Source of the DNA: Ahrensia sp. | GTDB lineage: Bacteria; Pseudomonadota; Alphaproteobacteria; Rhizobiales; Rhizobiaceae | Direction: 5' to 3' | DNA length: 64,000 nucleotides | Assembly (NCBI GenBank): GCA_002706335.1 | Contig: PAKZ01000043.1 | Span: forward strand, 1-64,000 | Shown: positions 7,596 through 16,575 of the stretch, in pieces | How the letters are laid out: each line of letters opens with the position of its first letter | Numbering within the stretch: the first letter of the stretch is position 1 | Notes under the pieces: model-generated | Told to the model about the DNA's origin: nothing | Seen by the model: only the letters and a program-made list of their open reading frames with translations | Database searches by the model: none | Translations under genes and position numbers: made by a program

Positions 7596-10076
7596 TCAGC
7601 CGGCGATCTTTGCTCCCCACGTGGTCATGCCGCTGCCCGCTTCGCGGCCCAGGCGTTCGATCAGCGTATGGATCGGCTCGGGTTTGTGCAGAAGGTAGCC
7701 CTGGACATACTTGACGCCGAGATGCTTCAGGACGGTCAGGGCCTCCGGATCCTCGATCCGCTCCGCGACGACGTTGAACCCCATATCTCCGGCGATGCCG
7801 CAGATCGAGGCCACGATCGCGCGGTCGAAACGGCTCGAAGCGATGTTCTCGACGAATTCGCCGTCGATCTTCACGCTGTCGACGGTGAAGCGGCGCAGAT
7901 AACCGAACGAACTCAATCCCGTCCCGAAATCGTCGAGACTGACGCGGCAGCCGGCGGCGCGGGCCTGCGCCACGAATTTTTCCGCCGCTGCGAAATTGGT
8001 CACGGTCGCGGTTTCGGTAATCTCGAAGACGATGTTTCTGGGTCGAATGCCGATTCGCGCGATCATGTCCCGGACGAAGGGCCACAGGGACGGGTCGCTG
8101 AGCGTCTGCGCGGAGAGATTGAAGCCGCAGGAAATCTCCTCCTCGCGCGTCATGGCCGGTCCATACTGCTCGAGTGTTTCGCGGATCACCCAGCGGTCGA
8201 GCATCGAAGCCATGCCGAAGCGTTCGGCTGCGGGAATGAAATCCGCCGGCGGGATCTCGTTGCCATTGGCATCGACAAGCCGGGCGAGCACTTCCATCAG
8301 GCGGCAGGTTTCCCAGGGCTTTTCGACAAGCCGGATTTCCTGGCCGTAGAGTGTCAGCCGGCCGTCTTCCATCGCGTCGCCGATGTCGGAGGCCATCCGG
8401 ATGGCCGCAAGGCCTCGTGTCGCTTCGCTGTTCTGCTCGCGCAACGCGATCCGGTCCCGCCCGCCGGCCTTTGCCGCATAACAGGCGTCGTCGGCGCGGG
8501 CGAGAACATCGGTGACCGTTCCGTTCTCGTTTTCCACCCATTCGATGCCGATGCTGGCGCTGATGCGCCGGTGGCGAATGCCGGCCGGCAGATGGGTTCG
8601 CCGGATGGCGTCCAGCATGCATTCGGCAGCACACGCCGCTTCGGAACCGTCGCGGGCCGGCACGATGGCGGCGAATTCGTCGCCGCCCATACGGCCGATT
8701 GTCGACCCTGCCGGGAGACATTGCCGCATGGCCGATGTCACGCCCCGCAACGCGATATCGCCGGCGGCGTGGCCGGCCATGTCGTTGATCGCCTTGAAGT
8801 AATCGATATCGATATAGAGGAGAGCGAAAGTCGTTCTCGAACTGGCAAGGATCGCCTCGCCGAGCGCCTCCTCGAAGGCGCCGCGATTGAGTGCGCCTGT
8901 CAGCGAATCGTGTCGCGCGGCATGGGCAAGTTCGCGCTTGCGCTCCTGTTCCTCGGTGACGTCCTGAAAGGTGTGGACCGAACCGGAGACATCCCTGGCC
9001 GCTCCGGTGCGGATCGGCACGGCCGTGTGCCTCACCAGCCGCTGCGATCCGTCTGTTCCGGCCATGGGAAGCAACGCGTCCGCGGAGCAGTCGGTCCGGT
9101 TTGCGCCATCGCCCGGCACCCAGTCCGCAATCGGATTGCCGATCACCTCTTCCGCGCTCAGGCCGAACAATCGCAAAGCCGCCTCATTGGCGAAGGTGAT
9201 CATGTCCTTCTCATCCGTCGCGACGACGGCGTCGCGAATCGAATGCAGCGTGACGCGCAGCGTTTCCTTTTCAGTCGCGAGCGCTTCCGCCGCGATAACT
9301 TCGCTGGTCACGTCGCGATTGGTACCGATCAGCCGTTTCGTGCGGGTTCCGTCCGTGACGATCCTCATCAGCGCCATGAGATGGCGGATCTTGCCGCTGG
9401 GCGTCACGATCCGGTATCGAATCTCGGAGACTCTGCCGCTCTGGATCGCATCCCTTTTGTGTCTTTTGATTTCGGCCCGGTCTTCGGGGTGCAGCCTGTC
9501 GATCCACGATTGCGGCGTGACCTTGCCCTGTCGCGGATCCACTTCGAAGATCTGGTGCATGCGTTCGTCCCAGAGGAGCGTGCCGGTTTCCAGGTCGTAT
9601 TGCCAGATGCCGATGCCACTGGCGTTCAGCGCCAGGCGCAATCGGGTATTGCTGTCGGTCAGCGCGTGCTCGGCGAGTTTCTGGTTCGTGATGTCTGTCT
9701 GAAGAGCAATCATGCGCACTGCAGCGCCTGATTGCGGGTCGCGTTCGACGACGCAGCCCCTGCCGAGAAACCAGCGCCAGTCGCCGTTCTTGTGGCGCAG
9801 GCGGAACTCGGCTTCCAGAAACGGAATTTCGCCGATTACGTTGCGCCGGCTGACATCCTTGACCAGGTCGACATCCTCGGGATGCATCAGCGACAGCCAC
9901 AGATCGCCGTGGTCGGGAAGTTCGTGCTCCGCATAGCCGAGCATGCGCTTCCAACTCGCCGAATGCGAGCAGTCTCCGGTCACGAAATTTCTGTCGATCA
10001 CGCCCAGCCGCGCGGTGGAGAGCGCGTGTTGCCAGATATCATCCCCGTTAAGCGGGGTCGCGTTGTCCTTCGTCAT
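7596..10076 (-). CDS. PAS-PAS-PAS-GGDEF-EAL cyclic-di-GMP enzyme
   Basis: An 826-residue soluble protein with three PAS domains (about 20-150, 150-275 and 280-395), then a diguanylate cyclase domain and a phosphodiesterase domain. The cyclase motif is intact (RMGGDEF), and no RxxD inhibitory site precedes it. The EAL motif reads EVL (LMEVLARL). The other phosphodiesterase residues are present: N in FNLSAQ, E in FEITET, DDFGTG, K in VKIDGEF, E in VVAERIE and Q in YVQGYLL. Both activities may therefore be functional, with the PAS domains sensing an unknown signal in the cytoplasm. The start at 10076 was chosen because AGAGAAAAGA precedes it; an upstream in-frame ATG lacks a binding site. Confidence 0.9.
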   Translation of the reverse strand: MTKDNATPLNGDDIWQHALSTARLGVIDRNFVTGDCSHSASWKRMLGYAEHELPDHGDLWLSLMHPEDVDLVKDVSRRNVIGEIPFLEAEFRLRHKNGDWRWFLGRGCVVERDPQSGAAVRMIALQTDITNQKLAEHALTDSNTRLRLALNASGIGIWQYDLETGTLLWDERMHQIFEVDPRQGKVTPQSWIDRLHPEDRAEIKRHKRDAIQSGRVSEIRYRIVTPSGKIRHLMALMRIVTDGTRTKRLIGTNRDVTSEVIAAEALATEKETLRVTLHSIRDAVVATDEKDMITFANEAALRLFGLSAEEVIGNPIADWVPGDGANRTDCSADALLPMAGTDGSQRLVRHTAVPIRTGAARDVSGSVHTFQDVTEEQERKRELAHAARHDSLTGALNRGAFEEALGEAILASSRTTFALLYIDIDYFKAINDMAGHAAGDIALRGVTSAMRQCLPAGSTIGRMGGDEFAAIVPARDGSEAACAAECMLDAIRRTHLPAGIRHRRISASIGIEWVENENGTVTDVLARADDACYAAKAGGRDRIALREQNSEATRGLAAIRMASDIGDAMEDGRLTLYGQEIRLVEKPWETCRLMEVLARLVDANGNEIPPADFIPAAERFGMASMLDRWVIRETLEQYGPAMTREEEISCGFNLSAQTLSDPSLWPFVRDMIARIGIRPRNIVFEITETATVTNFAAAEKFVAQARAAGCRVSLDDFGTGLSSFGYLRRFTVDSVKIDGEFVENIASSRFDRAIVASICGIAGDMGFNVVAERIEDPEALTVLKHLGVKYVQGYLLHKPEPIHTLIERLGREAGSGMTTWGAKIAG

Positions 10077-10196
10077 CGAGTGCCGTCTTTTCTCTTGCGC
10101 GGGCACCATTGCAGAAAAAAGACAACCATAAGTTAAGGTCGTCTCGCTTGACGTTAGGAAAACATCTGCAATTTCCGGGACTTGTGCCCCGGCGGA

Positions 10197-11570
10197 CTAG
10201 TAGGCGTATTCGAGGAAAACGGGCTCGATCGAGCCGCCCCAGACCGAGTGATACTCGGTGACCATCTGTTCGGCGGCCCTCGTGCCGCGCGCGACGATTT
10301 CCTCCAGCGGGGCCAGGAAATGCGCCTCGTCGAAGCCGTCGGCGTTGAGCTTTGCGCGCGCCAGCAGTCCGGCGCGGGCGATGGCGAGCACATCGTAGCC
10401 GATTTCGCGCATCGTCCGGTTGCCGACCTTCGCCTTCAGCCCGTCCTTCGGCACGCTGTCGCGCGCTGCGACGACGTCCTCGAAACTCCAGTCGCGTGTC
10501 AGCGCGTCGGCCTTTTCCAGCGCGACGTCGTCATAGAGGAGGCCGACCCAAAGCGCCGGCAGGGCGCAGATCTTGCGCCACGGACCGCCATCGGCACCGC
10601 GCATCTCCATGAATTTCTTCAGCCGTACTTCCGGGAAGACCGTCGACAGATGGTTCGTCCAGTCGCCCATATTCGGCCTGGCGTCCGGGATTTTCCCTTC
10701 CAGCGCGCCATTCATGAACTGGCGGAAGGTGACGCGGGTACAGTCGTGATACTTGCCCTCGCGCAGCACGAAGTACATCGGCACGTCGAGCACCCACTGG
10801 GTGTAGTCCATGAAGCCGAAATCGTCGGCGAAGACGAACGGCAGCACGCCGGCGCGGTCATTGTCCGTATCACGCCAGATATCGGCGCGCCACGACTGCA
10901 GCCCGTTCGGCTTGCCGTCGGTGAAGGGCGAATTGGCGAAAAGTGCGGTCGCCACCGGCTGCAACCGGTAGGCGACCTGCATCTTCTTGCGCATGTCGGC
11001 TTCGGAGGAGAAGTCGAGATTGACCTGGATCGTCGAGGTCCGGTGCATCATGTCGAGGCCCTGCGTGCCGACTTTCGGCATATAGGCGCGCATGATGTCG
11101 TAGCGCGATTTCGGCATGCGAGGCGTTTCGTCCAGCGTCCATTTCGGGCTGGCGCCGAGGCCGAGGAACTTGATGCCGAGCGGATCTGCGATCTGGCGAA
11201 GCTGCGACAGATGGGCGTTGGATTCGCGGCAGGTCTGGTGGATCGATTCCAGCGGCGCGCCGGACAGTTCGAACTGGCCGCCCGGCTCAAGCGAGATGGC
11301 GCCCATGCCGGTCGGTTCGTAGAGGCCGATGATACGGCCGTCATCCATGATCGGCGACCAGCCGAGCTTTTCGCGCATGCCTTCCAGCAGCGCGCGGATA
11401 GAGCTCTGGCCCTCATAGGGCACCGGGCCGTTGCTCTCGACGAAGAAGGGAAACTTCTCGTGCTCGGTGCCGATCCGCCAGTCTTTCTTCGGCTTGCAGC
11501 CGGAAGCTAGATAGCCCGCCAGTTCCTCTATCGAGGAGATCGGGGTTTCGTCTGTCGTGTCACGCGCCAT
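10197..11570 (-). CDS. gshA: Glutamate--cysteine ligase
   Basis: The 457-residue protein matches the plant/alphaproteobacterial type of gamma-glutamylcysteine synthetase, which joins glutamate and cysteine with ATP as the first step of glutathione synthesis. Diagnostic stretches are RIGTEHEKFPFF near the N-terminus, SLEPGGQFELSG, and the TSTIQVNLDF and FMEMRGADGGPW segments. Length is normal. It lies 95 bp downstream of rsmE on the same strand, a pairing often seen in this order, and is probably co-transcribed with it. Confidence 0.93.
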   Translation of the reverse strand: MARDTTDETPISSIEELAGYLASGCKPKKDWRIGTEHEKFPFFVESNGPVPYEGQSSIRALLEGMREKLGWSPIMDDGRIIGLYEPTGMGAISLEPGGQFELSGAPLESIHQTCRESNAHLSQLRQIADPLGIKFLGLGASPKWTLDETPRMPKSRYDIMRAYMPKVGTQGLDMMHRTSTIQVNLDFSSEADMRKKMQVAYRLQPVATALFANSPFTDGKPNGLQSWRADIWRDTDNDRAGVLPFVFADDFGFMDYTQWVLDVPMYFVLREGKYHDCTRVTFRQFMNGALEGKIPDARPNMGDWTNHLSTVFPEVRLKKFMEMRGADGGPWRKICALPALWVGLLYDDVALEKADALTRDWSFEDVVAARDSVPKDGLKAKVGNRTMREIGYDVLAIARAGLLARAKLNADGFDEAHFLAPLEEIVARGTRAAEQMVTEYHSVWGGSIEPVFLEYAY

Positions 11571-11665
11571 CTGGCCGCCTCATCTGATTTTCCGGTTCGC
11601 TTGATGGACATTCGCGAGCCAACGGGCAAGCGCAAATTTGTTGACGCAGGATCAAGCGAATTGAA

Positions 11666-12403
11666 TCAGCCCCAGTCGCCGATTGTCGCCTGGATGACCG
11701 CAAGCGCGGCGACGGCCGCGGTGTCGGCGCGCAGGATGCGGGGCCCGAGCGGAATGGCGGTGACGAAGGGCAGGGCGCGTAACTGGTCCCGCTCGGCATC
11801 CGAGAAGCCGCCTTCCGGGCCAATCAGCACAGCAAGCGGGCCTTTCGGCAAGGACTGCAGGATGGCAAGCGGATTGTTCGTCTCCGCGTCCTCGTCGCAG
11901 AAGATCAGCCGCCGATCCGGATCCCATCCGGCAAGCAACCGGTCGAATTTCAACGGCTCGCGGCTTTCCGGAATTGACAGGATACCGCATTGCTCCGCCG
12001 CCTCGGCCGCATTCGCCGCCATGCGCTCGACATTGATCTTCGGCACCTGGGTGTGATGCGTCATCACCGGCTGCAGGGCGCCGGCACCCATTTCGACAGC
12101 CTTTTGAACCATGTAATCGAGCCGGCCGGACTTGAGCGGTGCGAAGCAATAGACGAGGTCGGACGATGCGGGCTGCGGGCGCACCTGTTCGGCAAGCTCA
12201 AGCGCCGCCTGCTTCTTGCCGGGTTGGCGCAGGACGGCGCGCCATTCGCCGTCGCGCCCGTTGAAGACGAGCAGCTCCGCGCCTTCAGCGAGCCGCAGGA
12301 CATTGAGGAGATAGTTGGATTGCGCCTTGTCGGGCGCGACTGTCCCGCCGGCCGTGAGCGGGGCGTCGAGGAACAGGCGTTGCATACGGTAATTGGCGCG
12401 CAT
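11666..12403 (-). CDS. rsmE: 16S rRNA (uracil1498-N3)-methyltransferase
   Basis: A 245-residue SPOUT-class methyltransferase. The N-terminal part has the [11 protein letters not shown] and [10 protein letters not shown] patterns of the RNA-binding PUA-like domain. The knotted SAM-binding C-terminus shows [12 protein letters not shown] and [16 protein letters not shown]. The start at 12403 ([11 protein letters not shown]) fits the family N-terminus; the open frame extends 27 codons further but would crowd the upstream gene. It is followed by gshA in the same direction. Confidence 0.92.
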   Translation of the reverse strand: MRANYRMQRLFLDAPLTAGGTVAPDKAQSNYLLNVLRLAEGAELLVFNGRDGEWRAVLRQPGKKQAALELAEQVRPQPASSDLVYCFAPLKSGRLDYMVQKAVEMGAGALQPVMTHHTQVPKINVERMAANAAEAAEQCGILSIPESREPLKFDRLLAGWDPDRRLIFCDEDAETNNPLAILQSLPKGPLAVLIGPEGGFSDAERDQLRALPFVTAIPLGPRILRADTAAVAALAVIQATIGDWG

Positions 12404-12434
12404 GGGAGACGGATGGCCCGGCAGGCGCGAAAGG

Positions 12435-13055
12435 TCAATCGCCCGATGCCGATGGATGCAATGACGGACGGTATCCGGCGACAAGCGCCCTGATGATGGA
12501 AGGCGGTGTCAGCAATGACAGGCCGGCCGGCTCTCCCGCCGCCGCGCCATAGCCCTCAAACGACCACGGCAGGAATCGCCCGTCGAGAACCAGCCAGGCG
12601 CGGTCATCGGCGGCGACCATCGCGCCGTCTGGAAGCGCGCCCGGCGAGGCTGTCAGGCGGTGGAGCCGCTTGTCTTTTCCGTCGAGCCGTTCCGCATGCA
12701 AAACGGCATCCATGTCGCGGGCCGACGGCAGCGGACCTCCGTTGCCTTGCGCCCATGCCGCAGCGAATCGCTTCGCATCGGCGCGCCGGCACTCGAAACA
12801 GGGGCGATGGCCCGCCGCCAGCGCCGCCGCCTCGTCGAGAAAGAACAGTTCGGTGTAGCGGCCCGGCGTCATCACGGGGCGATGACGGCCCTTGAACTCG
12901 CACAGGCAGCAGATCCAGGTCTTGTGTGTCCAGCGCCGCGTCGGATGCAGCCGTCGGCCGGAAATGTGCAGGATTCCGCGGTTTCCCATGAACAGGCCGC
13001 GGGCCGGATGGGCGACGATTTCTCCGAATGGGGTAACGCGGTTTTGCAGCGGCAT
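12435..13055 (-). CDS. Conserved hypothetical protein with CxxC pairs
   Basis: About 206 residues. The first half contains [11 protein letters not shown] near residue 50, and the segment [23 protein letters not shown] near residues 75-95. These two Cys-rich sites could bind one metal ion, and the second resembles the zinc segment seen in Ada-type DNA repair N-termini (GHRPCxxC). The C-terminal half is variable. No catalytic family is recognised. It lies upstream of rsmE on the same strand with a 31-bp gap, so it may be the first gene of that operon. The ATG at 13055 is taken because the upstream extension is low in coding character. Confidence 0.6.
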   Translation of the reverse strand: MPLQNRVTPFGEIVAHPARGLFMGNRGILHISGRRLHPTRRWTHKTWICCLCEFKGRHRPVMTPGRYTELFFLDEAAALAAGHRPCFECRRADAKRFAAAWAQGNGGPLPSARDMDAVLHAERLDGKDKRLHRLTASPGALPDGAMVAADDRAWLVLDGRFLPWSFEGYGAAAGEPAGLSLLTPPSIIRALVAGYRPSLHPSASGD

Positions 13056-13244
13056 GGAAGGATGTTGCTCCGGCAATACACCTCTTGTGAAATTTTTATG
13101 GAACCCGGAAAACACTGTGGCGTTTTCGTGGCGTAAACCATATACGGCTAACGTGTTTAGACACCCATGTGATCGAAAACACATCCGGCTCCCGCCAAGC
13201 GTGCTTCAATGTCGCGGCAACAGTAGGAAAAAAAGGAATTCGTC

Positions 13245-13394
13245 ATGTCCGTTCGCGCGGCCGTCCTGTCGGCGGGAATGCTTCTTGCAATCTCTTTCTG
13301 GGGTCTCGCCGTCTATACGGATGGCGCGATGGCCGGGAAAGTGCCGACCGATGGATATGGCATTTCAGCGGGCGCGATAGCGTCCGTTAACTAG
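13245..13394 (+). CDS. Small secreted or membrane-anchored protein, 49 aa
   Basis: The ATG follows a good Shine-Dalgarno sequence (AAGGAATTCGTC before ATG). The product has a short basic N-terminus (MSVR), a hydrophobic stretch of about 20 residues, then a small polar tail of about 20 residues ending AIASVN. It could be a single-pass membrane peptide, or a signal peptide cut after AMA to release a 19-residue peptide. No homologue is recognised. It stands alone on the plus strand between the minus-strand CxxC gene and lldD. Confidence 0.5.
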   Translation: MSVRAAVLSAGMLLAISFWGLAVYTDGAMAGKVPTDGYGISAGAIASVN

Positions 13395-13509
13395 CGATCT
13401 CCTTCGCGTTATAGCCGTCTCGCCTGTCTTTCTCTCCAAGTCGCCATCTTTTCCTCGCCTCGGCTAACGGTTAAGACCGTTGCTGGAATTCATGCGAGGA
13501 CGACACATC

Positions 13510-14865
13510 ATGACTCTCGACAAGGTGACCAACATCTCCGACCTGCAGCGGATCGCGCGCAGGCGTGTGCCGCGCATGTTCTACGATTATGCCGATTCGG
13601 GCGCGTGGACAGAGAGCACCTATCGCGACAATTCGGACGCTTTTTCACGGATCAAGCTGCGCCAGCGCGTCGCCCGCAAGATCGACAATCGCTCGGTGGC
13701 GACGACGATGGTCGGTCAGGACGTCTCCATGCCGGTGGCGCTCGCTCCGGTCGGCATGACCGGCATGCAGCATCCCGACGGCGAGATCCACGCCGCCCGC
13801 GCCGCCGAGAAATTCGGTGTGCCCTTCACGCTGTCGACCATGAGCATCTGCTCCATCGAGGAAGTGGCGAAGGCGACGTCGAAGCCGTTCTGGTTTCAGC
13901 TCTATGTCATGCGCGATCGCGGTTTCGCCGCCGATCTGATCGCGCGTGCCAAGGCGGCCGGCTGTTCAGCGCTCGTACTGACGCTCGACCTCCAGATCCT
14001 CGCGCAGCGCAACAAGGACGTTAAGAACGGCCTTTCTGCGCCGCCGAAGCCGACGCTCGCCAACATGATCAACCTGGCCTTCAAGCCAACCTGGTGCCTC
14101 GGCATGCTGCAGACCCGGAACCGGACCTTTGGCAACATTGCCGGCCATGTGAAGGGCGTCGAGGACATGTCGTCGCTTTCCGACTGGACCAACAGCCAGT
14201 TCGACCCGACGCTCGACTGGGAATCGGTCGAGTGGATCAAGAAGCATTGGGACGGGCCGCTGATCCTCAAGGGCGTCAACGATGTCGAAGACGCGAAGAT
14301 CGCGGCCGGCGCAGGCGCCGATGCGATCATCGTCTCGAATCATGGCGGCCGCCAGCTGGACGGTGCGGCGGCGTCGATCGACATGCTCGCCCCGATCGTC
14401 GACGCGGTCGGCGACAAGATCGAGGTTCATCTCGACTCGGGCATCCGATCGGGCATGGACATATTCAAGGCGGTCGCGCTCGGCGCGAAGTCGACCTTCA
14501 TAGGCCGTGCCTTCATCTACGGTCTCGGCGCGGCCGGGGAGGCTGGCGTCACCAAGGCGCTGCAGATGCTGCGCAAGGAACTCGATATCACCATGGCGCT
14601 GGCCGGCGAGACCAATATCGCCAATGTCGGCCACCACAATCTGCTCGTACCGCCGGCTACCGCGCGCAAGGTTCAGCAGGCCAAAGCCGAATCGGCCGCA
14701 ACCACGACGAAGAAGTCCGCCGGGGCAAAGCCGAAAACCGCCACGAAGCCGAAATCAGCCGCGAAACCGCGCGCAGCGGCTGCGAAGTCTGCTTCCGCGC
14801 CCAAGCGGCAAACGCCGGCAAAACGCCCGGCAGCGACACGGAGCAAATCGGCCGCCAAGTCCTGA
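13510..14865 (+). CDS. lldD: FMN-dependent L-lactate/2-hydroxy-acid dehydrogenase with basic C-terminal tail
   Basis: A 451-residue enzyme of the FMN-dependent alpha-hydroxy-acid oxidase family. It would oxidise L-lactate or a related 2-hydroxy acid to the keto acid. Active-site residues are visible: Y132 in QLYVMRDR, K254 in LILKGV, H278 and R281 in SNHGGRQLDG. The catalytic body ends near residue 390 (NLLVPPATA). The last 59 residues are almost only Ala, Lys, Pro, Ser, Thr and Arg, with 12 Lys and 4 Arg against one Glu, like a histone-H1 or AlgP-type tail, which is unusual for this family. The start at 13510 is chosen for GAGGA upstream. A GntR-type regulator lies nearby. Confidence 0.9.
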   Translation: MTLDKVTNISDLQRIARRRVPRMFYDYADSGAWTESTYRDNSDAFSRIKLRQRVARKIDNRSVATTMVGQDVSMPVALAPVGMTGMQHPDGEIHAARAAEKFGVPFTLSTMSICSIEEVAKATSKPFWFQLYVMRDRGFAADLIARAKAAGCSALVLTLDLQILAQRNKDVKNGLSAPPKPTLANMINLAFKPTWCLGMLQTRNRTFGNIAGHVKGVEDMSSLSDWTNSQFDPTLDWESVEWIKKHWDGPLILKGVNDVEDAKIAAGAGADAIIVSNHGGRQLDGAAASIDMLAPIVDAVGDKIEVHLDSGIRSGMDIFKAVALGAKSTFIGRAFIYGLGAAGEAGVTKALQMLRKELDITMALAGETNIANVGHHNLLVPPATARKVQQAKAESAATTTKKSAGAKPKTATKPKSAAKPRAAAAKSASAPKRQTPAKRPAATRSKSAAKS

Positions 14866-14876
14866 ACCTCCAGGTT

Positions 14877-15197
14877 CTAATGGACTTGACGGGCGTGCTC
14901 GGCCTTGACTGGCGCGCCAGCTTTATTAGCGGACCGGTAATCTTTGCGATCATGATTCATCATGATCGGGAACCGGTCTAGCCAGGCACTGTTAGCGTCG
15001 GCGTGATAGCGCCGGACGCAGGTACAGCCTGCATTCGACAGCTCGACCTGGCCGGCGATCTCGAAGCTTCCGCCATTCATCGATACCGCAAGGCCGACGG
15101 CCTGTTGAAGCCGGTCAAGGAATTGGCGCGCAGCCGGGCACATGGTGTCGTCGTCACAGCAATGGCCGGACAGATTCTGGCAGGTAACGTGTTTCAA
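14877..15197 (-). CDS. Small Cys-rich protein downstream of a cobalamin riboswitch
   Basis: About 106 residues from a TTG start that has GGAGGG four to five bases upstream; an earlier TTG at 15272 is also open. It contains seven Cys in the first 60 residues (HVTCQNL, GHCCDDDTMC, AGCTCVRR), suggesting a metal or iron-sulfur site; it may be distantly DUF1636-like. It is the first gene after a cobalamin riboswitch on the same strand, so it should be repressed by B12. The last 35 or so residues, from WLDRF on, are encoded by the 69-bp repeat and flanking DNA, so the original C-terminus was probably replaced. Confidence 0.55.
   Translation of the reverse strand: MKHVTCQNLSGHCCDDDTMCPAARQFLDRLQQAVGLAVSMNGGSFEIAGQVELSNAGCTCVRRYHADANSAWLDRFPIMMNHDRKDYRSANKAGAPVKAEHARQVH
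14913..14981 (-). repeat. 69-bp dispersed repeat, copy 1
   Basis: Read on the minus strand it begins CTAGACCGGTTCCCGATCAT and ends GCTGGCGCG. It matches the copy at 40030-40098 (opposite orientation) at 61 of 69 positions with no gaps. It contains an imperfect dyad GATCATGATGAATCATGATC. This copy overlaps the 3' end of the Cys-rich gene and supplies part of its reading frame. Confidence 0.85.
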
Positions 15198-15310
15198 AGC
15201 GCCCTCCGCGCATGAGCGGGAGCGCGAATCGAACCGAAGATGCCGGGAAACAATCCCTGAATTCCATCTCAAGCCTCCATCCGGGGCACCCCGCCCGGTT
15301 CGTGTTGCAT

Positions 15311-15470
15311 TGTGATGGCAGGTCTCCTGGCTTGCGGGTCGAAGCCGCTCCGCACCTTCCCGCCCGGACCGGGCAGTGGTAATCGCAGAGCCGCTAACCG
15401 CTTACAGTTGCGGGGGCAGCTACGGATTCGGTTCCTGTCGGATCCTCACCGTATTCCCTTTTCATGCGTC
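15311..15470 (-). ncRNA. Cobalamin riboswitch
   Basis: On the minus strand the conserved B12 box GCTGCCCCCGCAACTGTAA is at 15402-15420 and the 3' element GCCAGGAGACCTGCC at 15317-15331. Upstream is the AGGGAATACGGTGAGG segment of the 5' domain. Order and spacing fit the classic adenosylcobalamin aptamer. It precedes the Cys-rich gene at 15197. No cob, btu or metE-type gene follows in this window, which is unusual for this riboswitch. The stretch 15471-15581 upstream should hold its promoter. Confidence 0.95.
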
Positions 15471-15581
15471 GGGCGTCTCCGCCTTCGGCAACCATCAAGG
15501 CAAGGATGGCGGGATTCGGGAAGGAGCGCAAGGGGATCGCGCTCCCGATGAGACGTGTGAGTTGGTTGTTGAGAAAGCGGC

Positions 15582-16364
15582 TTAATCCGCCGGTTCGAGC
15601 CTCTGGGCCCGGCGCAGGCGGGAGACGGTCTGCCAGTTCTTGGCCCGCTCCGCCTCGCGGCTGTAGTTCTCGACGAATTCCATGTGCGCCTCGGCTGCAC
15701 GCTTTGCCGCAGGCGCATCACCGATGATGATGGCGTCATGGATCGCGCGGTGCTGCTTCAACAACTCGTCGCGCGCGCCCGGCATGCCGTAGACCAGCGC
15801 GCGCGAAAAGAAGATGCCGTTCTGCAGCATCCGGTAGCACGAGCGCAGCGCATGCATCAGCAGGATGTTGTGGGCGCTCTCGCACACCGCATTGTGGAAC
15901 TCGATGTCGATTTCCGATTCTTCCTGGAAACCGTCCTGCGCATGCGCGGCTTCCATGCGCGTCATGATATCGGTCAGAAGCGCCTTGTCGTCCTCGGTCG
16001 CCCGTTCGGCCGCATGCGCCGCGGCGATCCCTTCGACGTCGCGGCGATATTCCAGATAGTCGCACGTTGCCTTGGGGTGTTTGGCGATCAGCTCCAGCAT
16101 GACCGGCGAGAACACGTCGCCGATGACATCGGCGATGAAGGTGCCGCCACCATGCCGCGTGACCAGGAGGCCGCGGCTCTCCATGTCCTTGATCGCTTCG
16201 CGCAGCACCGGCCGCGACACGTCGAACTGGCGTGATAATTCCCGCTCGCCCGGCAGCTTATCGCCGACCCTGAGAACGCCCTCGAGCACGAGCGTTTCAA
16301 TCTGCGCGCAAACCTCGTCAGCCGTGCGCACGTGATCGATCCGCGAAAAGAAACTCGCTGACAT
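15582..16364 (-). CDS. GntR-family regulator, FCD subfamily (PdhR/LldR/GlcC-like)
   Basis: A 260-residue repressor or activator with a winged helix (about 10-75; LPGERELSRQFDVSRPVLREA, split by the helix turn) and an FCD ligand domain (about 95-240) that shows D-x-x-FH (DIEFHNAV) and late His residues (LLKQHRAIHDAI) expected for a metal-assisted carboxylate pocket. FCD regulators commonly answer to lactate, glycolate or pyruvate. It lies between lldD and the glc operon, so control of one of these is likely. The start is set by GGGAGGCGAGG immediately before the ATG. It is divergent from the DUF3422 gene. Confidence 0.85.
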   Translation of the reverse strand: MSASFFSRIDHVRTADEVCAQIETLVLEGVLRVGDKLPGERELSRQFDVSRPVLREAIKDMESRGLLVTRHGGGTFIADVIGDVFSPVMLELIAKHPKATCDYLEYRRDVEGIAAAHAAERATEDDKALLTDIMTRMEAAHAQDGFQEESEIDIEFHNAVCESAHNILLMHALRSCYRMLQNGIFFSRALVYGMPGARDELLKQHRAIHDAIIIGDAPAAKRAAEAHMEFVENYSREAERAKNWQTVSRLRRAQRLEPAD

Positions 16365-16575
16365 CCTCGCCTCCCTATTGCGACGAAAGTAGCGGGTGGA
16401 GAGGGCATTGGTCAATTTTATTGTCCAATTGACGTCACGGCGGACGACGCTTTTCTGTGCGCAGCGGCCCGATCATTTCGGTTGGAAAAAAGCCGAACCA
16501 TGCGTCAATCCCTCCGGTATCATTCGCCCTCCGCCGCGCTATAGTCCGCGCGCAACTTTCGCCGTGCAGGATGCC

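Noticed and set aside
7569-9731. 720-residue plus-strand frame
   Set aside because: Entirely antisense to the PAS-GGDEF-EAL gene, low-complexity Asp/Arg/His composition, no domain recognised.
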